From: Planctomycetota bacterium
Lineage (GTDB): Bacteria; Planctomycetota; UBA1135; GCA-002686595
NCBI GenBank assembly: GCA_029259605.1
Contig: JAJDEV010000142.1
Location: 1-64,000 of the forward strand
Direction of reading: 5' to 3'
DNA: 64,000 nucleotides
Below, piece by piece: positions 34,921 through 43,008 of the stretch. Each line of letters starts with the position of its first letter. Within the stretch, counting starts at the first letter, position 1. The notes under the pieces were generated by a model. The model ran no database searches, was not told the origin of the DNA, and was given only the letters and a program-made list of their open reading frames with translations. A program made the translations under genes and the position numbers.

Positions 34921-36426
34921 TCAGAACTCGATGCGCGCGAGCTTCCACCAGCCGAGCAGGAGCATGACCGCAACGAAAGCGAGCGAGCTTCCGACCGAGA
35001 AGAGGATGTTGAAGCGCCACGGCGCGGTGAGCGTGAAGTGCCTCTCGTACGACGTGCCGCTCGGATCGAGGCCCATGCGGTTCTCCACGCGCGCCAAGAG
35101 TTCGTCGAGGCGCGCGCGCGCGAGCTCGCTCGACGCGACCCCGACGTCGTCCTCGATCCACAGCGTGTAGAGTGCCTTCGCCTCGGCGCCGCGGAAGAGC
35201 ACGGCCATGCGTGGCAGCACGCGACCGCCGTCGACGCGCTCCCAGCGCAGCACGGACGCGGAGACCGACTGGCCGTTGAGGGGAAGGCCGAACGACGCGA
35301 GGTCGCGGTCGACGTCCTCGATCGCGGTGTCCTCGAGCAGCGCGTCGCGCAGCGCCTTTCCGGCGCGCGTCGCGCTCTCCTTGCTCGACGGCCGGCGGAA
35401 CAGCGTATAGGAGGCGCCCGCGTCTCGGGTCCGCAGCGCGAGGCGTACGTCGCCGAGCAGCGCGAGCACGGCCGGGTCCGCGGACGTCTCGGTGGTCGGC
35501 GCCGCGTCGACGCGCTCGAGGTCGTCGGGCAGGCGGAAGAGCGCGACGAGCGTTCCGTCCTCGACGAAGTAGGGCCGGTTGACGGCGCGCCGCAGCTTGC
35601 TGGCGAGCACGTCCGCGTCGCCCGTCTTGGGCAGCGCGTAGTGCAACGCGGCGTTCGTGTTCTTCAGCAGCGTGAGCAGGGGCCCGTCCGTCGGTCGCTT
35701 CTTCTCGCTCGTCTCCGCGACGTCCGCATCGGTCAAGCCGTCGAGCCGACGCAGCTGTCCCTCCTGCGTCTTCTCCCACACGTAGTGCACGCAGCCGTTG
35801 AAGGAGAAGAAGAGCGCGGTGAGCAGGATCGACGCCACCGTGCTGCGCGTCACGACACCGATCCACATCGACAGCGCGAAGATCAGCCCGAAGAGGTAGG
35901 TCAACACCGGTGCGGCGAGCAGCACGCCGGGATCGTGGTACCCCGACGATACGAGCAGCCCGAGGTAGACGCCGCCCGCCATGAGCGTCGACAGCGCGGC
36001 GACGAAGAGCAGCCCGGTGAAGTAGCGCGCGAGGTAGAACGTCAGGCGCGATAGCGGTTTGTGGAAGAGCACGTCCGCGGCGCCCTTCTCGATCATCTGC
36101 GGGACGAAGAACGCCGTCGCGGCGATGCAGAAGATCAACCCGACGCTGCCGGCGAGCGTGTTGAACAGGAGGTCGAGCACGGTGTTGATCAGGACACCCT
36201 GCGGATCCGGAAGCGTCGCGGCGTTCGTTCCGAACGCGGCGAACACGGACGCGTAGCTCCAGCTCTTCAGTCCGAACACCAGGACGATGTCGTCCTCGCG
36301 GAAACCGACGAGGAACGTCGCGAGCACGAGCATCCCGCCGAGGATCGTGAGGATGCGGAACACCCAGTTGTCGAGGATCTGGTAGACGGCGTCCTGGAGC
36401 AGCGCCTTGAGGGCTTGGATGTTCAT
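34921..36426 (-). CDS. ABC-2 type transporter permease with large loop domain
   Basis: A 501-residue membrane protein. About six transmembrane helices lie in residues 20-225 (WVFRILTILGGMLVLATFLVG, GLIFCIAATAFFV, YLFGLIFALSMWIGVV and others). A soluble region of about 240 residues follows (about 230-465), then a last helix near the C-terminus (FNILFSVGSSLAFVAVMLLLGWW). This is the layout of ABC-2 exporters with an inserted domain, as in Gld-type or Na+/antibiotic exporters. Its ATG overlaps the stop of the ATPase gene (ATGA). Cargo unknown. Confidence 0.78.
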   Translation of the reverse strand: MNIQALKALLQDAVYQILDNWVFRILTILGGMLVLATFLVGFREDDIVLVFGLKSWSYASVFAAFGTNAATLPDPQGVLINTVLDLLFNTLAGSVGLIFCIAATAFFVPQMIEKGAADVLFHKPLSRLTFYLARYFTGLLFVAALSTLMAGGVYLGLLVSSGYHDPGVLLAAPVLTYLFGLIFALSMWIGVVTRSTVASILLTALFFSFNGCVHYVWEKTQEGQLRRLDGLTDADVAETSEKKRPTDGPLLTLLKNTNAALHYALPKTGDADVLASKLRRAVNRPYFVEDGTLVALFRLPDDLERVDAAPTTETSADPAVLALLGDVRLALRTRDAGASYTLFRRPSSKESATRAGKALRDALLEDTAIEDVDRDLASFGLPLNGQSVSASVLRWERVDGGRVLPRMAVLFRGAEAKALYTLWIEDDVGVASSELARARLDELLARVENRMGLDPSGTSYERHFTLTAPWRFNILFSVGSSLAFVAVMLLLGWWKLARIEF

Positions 36427-37379
36427 GCGCGCTTGCCCTCGATCAGGTCGATGAACGATTGCTCGAGCGTGAGCTTGCCCGGCTCGATCACGCGGATGCT
36501 GATGCCCGCGGCGCGCAAGCGGTCGACGACCGCGTCCTGTTCATCGCGCGAGAGCTCGAGCTCGAACCCGCTGCGCGTGCGCTCGAAGTTGGCGCCGATC
36601 CCGCCGAGCTTCGCGCCCAGGTCGTCCGACGTCGGTTCGACCTCGAAGCGCACGCGTCCGGTGCGCGGCGTCAGCTCCTCGATCGTGCCCTCGCGGATCA
36701 TCTTGCCCGCCGACATGATCACGACGCGATCGCACATCTTCTCGACCTCCATCAGGAGGTGCGAGTTGATGAACACCGTCACGCCCGTTCCGCGCAGCTC
36801 GGAGATGATCTCGCGCACGACCTTGCGCCCGACCGGATCGACGCCGTCGGTCGGTTCGTCGAGGAAGACGAGCTCGGGCTCGTGCACGAGCGCCTGCACC
36901 AGACCGATGCGCTGCATCATCCCCTTCGAATACTCGCGCAGCTTGCGGTCGACGCTCTTCTCCATGCCGACGCGCTCGATCCAACCGGGGATGCGCTGCT
37001 GGAGCCAGGCCCTGCTGCGGCCGGAATACATGCCGAGCAGCACGAGCGCTTGGCGACCCGTGAGGTAGTTCGGCAGCCGGTGCGCCTCCGGCAGGTAGCC
37101 GACGCGCGTACGCGGGCGCGCGGTCCCCGCCGGTTGGCCGAACACGAGCGCCTCGCCCTCGAAGCGCGGCACGAGTCCCATCAGGATCTTGATCAGCGTG
37201 GTCTTGCCCGCGCCGTTCGGACCGAGCAGGCCGAAGACCGAGCCGCGTCCGACCTCGAGCGTCACGCCGTTCAGCGCGCGGAAGCCGCGCTTGAAGCGCG
37301 ACTTGCCGTAGGTCTTCTCGAGGTTCTTGACCGAGATCAGGGCGTCGCCGTGGGGCGCGCCCGACGTTGGGGCGGGCAT
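36423..37379 (-). CDS. ABC transporter ATP-binding protein
   Basis: A 318-residue ABC ATPase. Walker A is GLLGPNGAGKTTLIKIL, the signature is a variant YSKGMMQRIGLVQALVHEPE, and Walker B is LVFLDEPTDGVDP. The H-loop lies in VFINSHLLMEVEKM. The C-terminal 90 residues form an extra domain common in ABC-2 exporters. It energises the permease encoded just downstream, with a four-base overlap. YSKGM-type signatures are frequent in the CcmA/YhaQ-like exporter group. The start ATG is at 37377-37379. Confidence 0.9.
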   Translation of the reverse strand: MPAPTSGAPHGDALISVKNLEKTYGKSRFKRGFRALNGVTLEVGRGSVFGLLGPNGAGKTTLIKILMGLVPRFEGEALVFGQPAGTARPRTRVGYLPEAHRLPNYLTGRQALVLLGMYSGRSRAWLQQRIPGWIERVGMEKSVDRKLREYSKGMMQRIGLVQALVHEPELVFLDEPTDGVDPVGRKVVREIISELRGTGVTVFINSHLLMEVEKMCDRVVIMSAGKMIREGTIEELTPRTGRVRFEVEPTSDDLGAKLGGIGANFERTRSGFELELSRDEQDAVVDRLRAAGISIRVIEPGKLTLEQSFIDLIEGKRA

Positions 37380-37400
37380 GCGTCGAAGGTGGGGTGGGGG

Positions 37401-38306
37401 TCAGGGGGCGAGCAGGCGCGCCGCGCCGATCCAGCCGGCGCTCGCGCCGAGGGTAGCGCGCTCGAGTCGAACGGCCGCTACCCGATTTCCGTACGCCCAT
37501 TCGGCGAGGCCGCTGCGAATGCCGGATTCGAGCGTGTCGAGCGCCGCCGCGAAGCCGCCGCCGAAGACGAACGTGCGCACGTCGAGCAGGCAAACGACGT
37601 TGCCGAGGCCGTGTCCGAGGTCGCGCCCGATCGAGGTGAGGAGCGCGCGCTCGGGACCGTCCGCTGCGCGCGCGTTCGCCGCGAGCCGCTCGAGGTTGCC
37701 GGGGCTTTCCGCCGGCAGTCCGAGCTCGCGCGCGCGACGCGTGGCAGCGCTTGCCGATGCGAGCGTCTCGAGGCACCCGTGTGAGCCGCAGCCGCACGGC
37801 GGCCCGTCCGGCGCGACGGTGACGTGCCCGATCTCGCCCGCGAGCCCCTCGCCGAGGAACAGTCGCCCGTCGAGGATCAGCCCGCCGCCGATGCCGGTGC
37901 CGAGCGTGACGACGAGGGCGTTGCGCGCGCCCGCTGCGCCGCCGAGCCAGATCTCGCCGAGCGCGGCCACGTTGGCGTCGTTCTCGAGCCGGATCCCCGC
38001 GGCCGGGATGCCGCACGCCGCGCTCGCGAGGCCGCGCACGTCGACGTCGGTCAGCCACGGCAGGTTCGGGCTGTTCTCCACGCGTCCGCGCTCACGGTTG
38101 AGCAGTCCGGGCAGGCCGATCCCGATCGCGTGCGGCGGCGCGGTCGCGAGCGCGGCGACCTCGCGCGCCATGCGCTCGAACACATCGCGCGCCGTCCAGC
38201 CCGGCTCGATGTCGAAGCGTCGTTCTCCCAACCGCTCGCCGTCGGGCGTGACCGCGCCGAGCTTGACGGACGTGCCGCCGACGTCGACGCCGATCCAAGC
38301 CGTCAT
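37401..38306 (-). CDS. ROK family sugar kinase (probable glucokinase)
   Basis: A 301-residue ROK protein. The phosphate-1 motif is GVDVGGTSVKLGAV. LENDANVAALGEIWLGGA carries the catalytic Asp. LGTGIGGGLILDGRLFLGEGLAGEIGHVTV is the glucose-contact region, with Glu and His. The zinc motif CGCGSHGCLE is intact. It has no DNA-binding N-terminal domain, so it is a kinase rather than a repressor, most likely phosphorylating glucose. It lies 21 bases upstream of the ABC ATPase gene and 22 bases after the glycogen-synthase-like gene, on the same strand. Confidence 0.87.
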   Translation of the reverse strand: MTAWIGVDVGGTSVKLGAVTPDGERLGERRFDIEPGWTARDVFERMAREVAALATAPPHAIGIGLPGLLNRERGRVENSPNLPWLTDVDVRGLASAACGIPAAGIRLENDANVAALGEIWLGGAAGARNALVVTLGTGIGGGLILDGRLFLGEGLAGEIGHVTVAPDGPPCGCGSHGCLETLASASAATRRARELGLPAESPGNLERLAANARAADGPERALLTSIGRDLGHGLGNVVCLLDVRTFVFGGGFAAALDTLESGIRSGLAEWAYGNRVAAVRLERATLGASAGWIGAARLLAP

Positions 38307-38328
38307 CGGAACGAAGTGGGGCGCGCGC

Positions 38329-39816
38329 TCAAGCGCTCCCGACGCGCTGCTTCACGCGTCGCCCGACGCGCCGGTACGCCTTCAGATACTCGGCCGCCGT
38401 CGCGGTCCACGAGAAGTCCTGCTGCAGCGCGCGCTTGACGATCAGCTTCCACTTGTTCGCCTCGCGATAGGTCGCGAGGACCTCTTGCATGCAATCCATC
38501 AGGCCGTTCGCGGTGTAGGTCTCGAAGTGGAAGCCCGTGCCGTGGCGCTTGTCGGACGGGTAGTCGATCACCGTGTCCTCGAGCCCGCTCTTCGCGTAGA
38601 CGACCGGCAGCACGCCGTAGCGCATCGCGATCGCGAAGAACGGGTTCGCGGGTTGATAGTGCGACGGGAGGAGCAGGATGTCCGACCCGCCCATCATCAT
38701 GTGCGCGGTGCGCGCGTTGTAGCCCTCGATGACGCGCATGCGTCCGACGAACGCCTTCTCCCACGTCATCAGGCGCTGGGACATCTCACGGCTGCCCTGG
38801 CCCATGACGACGATCTCGACGTTGCGCTCGAGCAGCTCGGTCAGCACTTCGACCAGCAGATCGAACCCGCAGTCGGCGTCCCACCGACCGATCGTGCAGG
38901 CAAGCGGCGTGCGCGGACCGTTGTCGAGCTTGAGCGCCGCCTGGAGCGCGGCCTTGCACTTGCGCTTGCCGTTCAGCTTCGTGTCGGACGGGTCGAACGG
39001 CGCCGGTAGGCAGGGGTCCGAGCTCGGGTCCCAGGCCTGGTAGTCGATCCCGTTGTGGATCCCGATCAGCTCCTTCTTGCGCCGCTCGAAGGTGCTCTCG
39101 AGGCCGTAGCCGCGGTCGCGCTCCTGGATCTTGAGCGCGTGGCCGGGCGAGTGCGTGCCGAGGACCGTCGCGAACTCGGCGCCGGCCTTGAGGTAGTTGA
39201 CGCGCCCGCCGAGCTCGATCCCGTCGATCGCGCGGAACCACTCGTGCGAAACCCCGATGTGGGGGAGGATGTCGCGTTCGAACACGCCCTGCATCGCGAG
39301 GTTGTGGATCGCGAAGTAGGTGCCGGCGCGCGAGAGCGGGTGGTCCGGCTGCTTCTCGACGTACTCGAGGCGGTGGAGCAGCGGGATCAGGCCGGTCGTC
39401 CAGTCGAGCGAGTGCAGGATGTCCGGGCGGAACCCGAGCACCTCCATGCTCGCCAGCACCGCGCGCGCGAACATCGCATAGCGGCGCCAGTTGTCCGGGT
39501 AGGGGCCGTCGGCGTCCCCGTACGGGTGGCGCGATCCGAAGAACGGCTCGTTCTCGAAGAGGTAGACGGGCAGGCCCTCGAGCTGTCCCTCGAGGATCCG
39601 GAACGTCTGCGTCTGGTTGCCGTCCGCGATGCGCACGGAGCCGCGTTCGGCGAGGCTGCCGAGGGGCGCCGTGTCGACGTCCTGCGTCCAGGGAAGGAAG
39701 ACGCGGACATCCTGGCGCGCTTCGGCGAGCGCCTGGGCGAGCGACTCTGCCACGCTCGCCAAGTTGGTGCGCTTGACGAGCGAGACGAGCTCAGGGGTGA
39801 TGAAGGCGATCTGCAC
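38329..39816 (-). CDS. Glycogen/starch synthase-like GT5 protein with degraded catalytic motifs
   Basis: A 495-residue GT-B protein of the GT5 (GlgA) family. It matches at the N-terminus (MQIAFITPEL), WTTGLIPLL, AIHNLAMQGVF (H171 kept), INYLKAGA-like and GIHNGIDYQAWDP. Key catalytic residues differ. The KTGGL loop is KRTNL (15-19). The R-x4-K pair is R311 with Cys316 where GlgA has lysine. The acid motif FEPCG is YQPAN (387-391), so Gln replaces the conserved Glu. ADP-glucose-dependent synthesis therefore looks doubtful. It may be a non-catalytic partner or use another donor. The start is a GTG at 39814-39816. Next to a ROK kinase, a role in storage-glucan metabolism is inferred. Confidence 0.75.
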   Translation of the reverse strand: MQIAFITPELVSLVKRTNLASVAESLAQALAEARQDVRVFLPWTQDVDTAPLGSLAERGSVRIADGNQTQTFRILEGQLEGLPVYLFENEPFFGSRHPYGDADGPYPDNWRRYAMFARAVLASMEVLGFRPDILHSLDWTTGLIPLLHRLEYVEKQPDHPLSRAGTYFAIHNLAMQGVFERDILPHIGVSHEWFRAIDGIELGGRVNYLKAGAEFATVLGTHSPGHALKIQERDRGYGLESTFERRKKELIGIHNGIDYQAWDPSSDPCLPAPFDPSDTKLNGKRKCKAALQAALKLDNGPRTPLACTIGRWDADCGFDLLVEVLTELLERNVEIVVMGQGSREMSQRLMTWEKAFVGRMRVIEGYNARTAHMMMGGSDILLLPSHYQPANPFFAIAMRYGVLPVVYAKSGLEDTVIDYPSDKRHGTGFHFETYTANGLMDCMQEVLATYREANKWKLIVKRALQQDFSWTATAAEYLKAYRRVGRRVKQRVGSA

Positions 39817-39909
39817 GGCCTGCCATCCTGTCGTGCCGCGGATTCGATCGGGGGGTCTGCCGTTGTCGATCGTGATGCTGCCGTGACCGATCCTGCGGAG
39901 GATCCCGTA

Positions 39910-39942
39910 AAGCTAGGGATGCGCCCCCCAAATGCCTAGCTT
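39910..39942. promoter_or_regulatory. Inverted repeat 1, 8-bp arms with 17-base spacer
   Basis: AAGCTAGG at 39910-39917 and CCTAGCTT at 39935-39942 are perfect reverse complements, separated by 17 bases. It lies 94 bases upstream of the glycogen-synthase-like start on the minus strand. It may be an RNA hairpin in that leader or a dimeric operator. A second repeat with the same arm and spacer lengths lies 49 bases away. Confidence 0.45.
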
Positions 39943-39958
39943 CCGTGGGGCCATGTTC

Positions 39959-39991
39959 ACCGTAAGTGGTGTCCAGTTCGTGGCTTACGGT
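39959..39991. promoter_or_regulatory. Inverted repeat 2, 8-bp arms with 17-base spacer
   Basis: ACCGTAAG at 39959-39966 and CTTACGGT at 39984-39991 are perfect reverse complements, again separated by 17 bases. It lies between the M48 protease stop and the glycogen-synthase-like gene. Arm sequences differ from repeat 1 but the geometry is identical, which suggests structure (tandem hairpins) rather than one protein's recognition sequence. Confidence 0.45.
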
Positions 39992-40029
39992 TCCGTTGTA
40001 GGCGCCCGGAACTCTCCGCTGGGCGGCCC

Positions 40030-40833
40030 TCAGGGCCGCGGGCGTTCGGCCAGGGCCTCCGGCAGCCACGCCTCGAGGTCGCGCATGCGGGTCTCGTGCG
40101 AGGGGTGCGTCGAGAGGAACGCCTCGACGCCGCCGAGCACCCCTCCGCTTCCGCCGCCGCCGCCGGACATGCGCCCCCAGAACGCTGGCGCCTCGCGCGG
40201 GTCGTATCCGGCGCGCGCCATGTAGATGATCCCGATGTGGTCCGACTCGGACTCCTGGCGCCGGCCGTGCGGTCGGCTGAGCAGGGAAACCGCGAGCTGC
40301 GCGCCCACCGCGTACTCGTTCGCGTCGACGCCTTGCAGGACCAGGTCGGCGGCGGAAGAGATGCTCATGCGCTCCGTCCCGTGGCGCGCGACGACGTGTC
40401 CGATCTCGTGCCCCATGACGACCGCCAGCGCGTCGTCGGTCGGACAGGCGTTCAGCATCCCGGTGTAGACCGCCATCTTGCCGCCGGGAAGCGCGAACGC
40501 GTTCACGGTGGCGTCGTCGTCGATGACGTTGACCTCCCACTCGTAGCCCGCATCGTCGGCGACGGCGACCAGGCGCTCCATGACGCGCTGCGCGCGCGCG
40601 AGCTCGGGACCCGACGTGATCACGTTGTTCTCGGCGAGGATCTCCGCGTAGGCCTGGCGGCCGATCGCGACGTCGTCCTGCGGGCTGAAGAGGTTCAGCG
40701 AGCGCCGCCCCGTGATCGGTGTCGCCGCGCAGCTCGCGAGCGCCGCCGCGGCGAGGAGCAGCGTGGCCAAGCGGGCCCGCGGGCCGGGCTGCTGGGCGGT
40801 CGCCCGGGGAATGGGATAGGATGCCGCGCTCAC
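40030..40833 (-). CDS. M48-family metalloprotease lipoprotein
   Basis: About 267 residues. Signal peptide with lipobox LASC and residues ATPITGRRSLNLFSPQ, the normal opening of periplasmic M48C (BepA/LoiP-like) proteases. The zinc motif is VVMGHEIGHVVARHG (HExxH), with the third ligand in ESESDHIGIIYMARAGYDP. Its likely job is degradation or quality control of envelope proteins. GTG at 40831-40833 is preferred (GAGGA just upstream). ATGs at 40852-40854 and 40864-40866 are possible but overlap the divergent cyclodeaminase start. A Gly-rich loop (GGGGGSGG) lies before the C-terminal helix. Confidence 0.82.
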   Translation of the reverse strand: MSAASYPIPRATAQQPGPRARLATLLLAAAALASCAATPITGRRSLNLFSPQDDVAIGRQAYAEILAENNVITSGPELARAQRVMERLVAVADDAGYEWEVNVIDDDATVNAFALPGGKMAVYTGMLNACPTDDALAVVMGHEIGHVVARHGTERMSISSAADLVLQGVDANEYAVGAQLAVSLLSRPHGRRQESESDHIGIIYMARAGYDPREAPAFWGRMSGGGGGSGGVLGGVEAFLSTHPSHETRMRDLEAWLPEALAERPRP

Positions 40834-40852
40834 AGGTCCTCTTCTTCGTCTC

Positions 40853-41464
40853 ATGTCGTCCACCAAGCTCGTTGATCTCGCCCTCGAGGCGTTCGCCCAG
40901 GCCGTTGCGGAACCGGGCCCCTCACCCGCCGGAGGCAGCGTCGCTGCCGCGATGGGGGCGTTCGGGGCCGGGCTCGTCAGTATGGCCTTTCGTCAGGCCG
41001 CCGGCACCAGCGCCGTGGCGCCATACATCATCGGGCGGGCGGAGGAGCTCGACGATCTGCGCGAGCTGTTGATCGAGAGCGTCGACCGCGATTCGAACGC
41101 GTATCGCGCGCTGATGGGGGCGTCGAAGCTCCCGCCGGACAAGGCCAAGAAGGCGCGCGTCGAGGCCTTCGAGGCGCCGATGGAGGTCGCCGAGTACGCG
41201 CTCGCGGCCCTACGCCTCTGCGCCGTCGGGGCGAGCGACGTCTCCGCGCACCTCGCGAGCGACGTCGTCACGGCGCGCTGCGCGCTCGGCGCCGCGATCC
41301 AGAGCGGCCTCGCCACCGCCGAGGTCAACCTCGCCGCGTGGCCCGACGACGGGGACGCGGCGGCGATCGAGGATCACCGCGCGACGATCGCGACGATCCG
41401 CTCCGAAGCGGCGCGGCTCCTCGCGGAACTCGAGGCGGCGGACACGGTCGGAGGTCCGCATTGA
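40853..41464 (+). CDS. Cyclodeaminase/cyclohydrolase family protein (FTCD_C)
   Basis: A 203-residue all-helical protein. PSPAGGSVAAAMGAFGAGLVSMAFRQ is the signature of the formiminotransferase-cyclodeaminase C-terminal domain, and LCAVGASDVSAHLASDVVTARCALGAAIQ is the second conserved block. Stand-alone members process formimino- or methenyl-tetrahydrofolate. It shares a TTGA stop/start junction with gpmI, so the two are translationally coupled although the pathways are not obviously linked. A TAGGAT box at 40817-40822 lies 30 bases before the ATG. Confidence 0.82.
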   Translation: MSSTKLVDLALEAFAQAVAEPGPSPAGGSVAAAMGAFGAGLVSMAFRQAAGTSAVAPYIIGRAEELDDLRELLIESVDRDSNAYRALMGASKLPPDKAKKARVEAFEAPMEVAEYALAALRLCAVGASDVSAHLASDVVTARCALGAAIQSGLATAEVNLAAWPDDGDAAAIEDHRATIATIRSEAARLLAELEAADTVGGPH

Positions 41465-42999
41465 AGCGGCGCCCGCTCGTCCTGATCGTCCTCGACGGAT
41501 TTGGCCACCGCGACGCGCTCGAGTACAACGCGATCCGCAAGGAAGCGCGCACGTTCTACGGGCTGTGCGATCGCTATCCGCACGGCCTGCTCTCAGCGTC
41601 GGGAGAGGAAGTCGGGTTGCCGCTCGGCTTGATGGGGAACAGCGAGGTCGGGCACATGAACCTCGGTGCCGGGCGCGTCGTGTACCAGGACGTCACGCGC
41701 ATCGACAAGTCGATCCGCGACGGCGAGTTCCAGGGCAACGCGGCGTTCACGCGGCTCTTCGCGAAGCTCGTCGCGTCGGGCAAGGCGCTGCACTTCGTCG
41801 GCCTCATCGGCGACGGCGGCGTGCACGCGAGCGAGTTCCATCTGCGCCACCTGCTCCGCATGGCGGCGGCCGCCGGACTGCGTGCGGACCAGGTGTTCGT
41901 GCACGCGCTGATGGATGGACGCGATACGCCGCCGCGCTCCGGCGCGCAGTATCTGGAGACGCTCGAGGGCGACATCCTGAAGGCCGGCGTTGGTCGAATC
42001 GCATCCGTTGTCGGCCGCTATTGGGCGATGGACCGCGACTCGCGTTGGGAGCGTGTCGAGCGTGCCTACGACCTGTTGACCGCCGGCGTGGGCGAGCGCT
42101 TCGCAACCGCGGCCGACGCGGTGCGCGCCAGCTACGACGCGGGGACGGGCGACGAGTTCGTCGAGCCGAGCGTCATCGGCGAGCCCGGACTCGGCCGTAT
42201 GGCGGACGGCGACGGCGTCGTGTGTTTCAACTATCGCGCGGACCGCATGCGCCAGATCTGTCGCGCGCTCGGCCTCGCGAACTTCGACGACTTCGAGCGC
42301 AAGACGAAGCCCGAGCTCGAGCTCGTCACCATGACGCAGTATCGCGACGACTTCCCGTTCGCGATCGCCTTCCCACCGAACGAGCTGCGCGGAACGCTGG
42401 GCGAGGTCGTCAGCGCCGCGGGGCTGCGCCAGGAGCGCATCGCGGAGACCGAGAAGTATGCGCACGTCACGTTCTTCTTCTCCGGCGGTCAGGAGGCCGA
42501 GCTCGCCGGCGAGTCGCGCACGCTCGTTCCGAGCCCGAGGGTGGCGACGTACGACCTCCAGCCCGAGATGAGCGCGTTCACCGTGCGCGACAAGATCCTC
42601 GCGTCGCTCGAGCGCGGCGAGACGGACGTCTACATCATCAACTTCGCGAACGCCGACATGGTGGGGCACACGGGCATCATCGCGGCGGCGGAGGCGGCGG
42701 TGCGCGCGGTCGACGCGTGCCTCGCGGCGATCGTGCCCGAGATCACGAAACGCGGCGGTACGGTGGCGATTACCGCAGACCACGGCAACGCCGAGCTCAT
42801 GTGGGACGTCGAGCACGACCAACCGCACACCGCGCACACGGTGAACCCGGTGCCGATCGTCCTGTGCTCCGAAGACCTGATCGGCGCGTCCCTGCGCCCG
42901 ATGGGCATCCTCGCGGACGTCGCGCCGACGCTGCTCGAAATCGGCGGCCTCGACGCGCCCGACGGGATGGACGGACGCTCGCTCTTCGCGGGCGCCTGA
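41461..42999 (+). CDS. gpmI: 2,3-bisphosphoglycerate-independent phosphoglycerate mutase
   Basis: A 512-residue alkaline-phosphatase-superfamily enzyme interconverting 3- and 2-phosphoglycerate with Mn2+. Landmarks: LIVLDGFGHRDALEYNAI, the phospho-serine motif LMGNSEVGHMNLGAG (Ser61), VHALMDGRDTPPRSG, VGRYWAMDRDSRWERVERAY, CFNYRADRMRQI, and the metal motifs NFANADMVGHTG and ITADHGNAELM, all intact. The start is a TTG at 41461-41463 whose last two bases belong to the TGA of the preceding gene. The frame continues upstream only as an overlap. Length is normal for the family. Confidence 0.93.
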   Translation: MKRRPLVLIVLDGFGHRDALEYNAIRKEARTFYGLCDRYPHGLLSASGEEVGLPLGLMGNSEVGHMNLGAGRVVYQDVTRIDKSIRDGEFQGNAAFTRLFAKLVASGKALHFVGLIGDGGVHASEFHLRHLLRMAAAAGLRADQVFVHALMDGRDTPPRSGAQYLETLEGDILKAGVGRIASVVGRYWAMDRDSRWERVERAYDLLTAGVGERFATAADAVRASYDAGTGDEFVEPSVIGEPGLGRMADGDGVVCFNYRADRMRQICRALGLANFDDFERKTKPELELVTMTQYRDDFPFAIAFPPNELRGTLGEVVSAAGLRQERIAETEKYAHVTFFFSGGQEAELAGESRTLVPSPRVATYDLQPEMSAFTVRDKILASLERGETDVYIINFANADMVGHTGIIAAAEAAVRAVDACLAAIVPEITKRGGTVAITADHGNAELMWDVEHDQPHTAHTVNPVPIVLCSEDLIGASLRPMGILADVAPTLLEIGGLDAPDGMDGRSLFAGA

Positions 43000-43008
43000 G
43001 GGACGCGC

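Noticed and set aside
40023-40039. GCGGCCCT-C-AGGGCCGC hairpin at the end of the M48 gene as a terminator
   Set aside because: It overlaps the stop codon, has a one-base loop in DNA form and no T-tract. It probably reflects GC-rich coding sequence.
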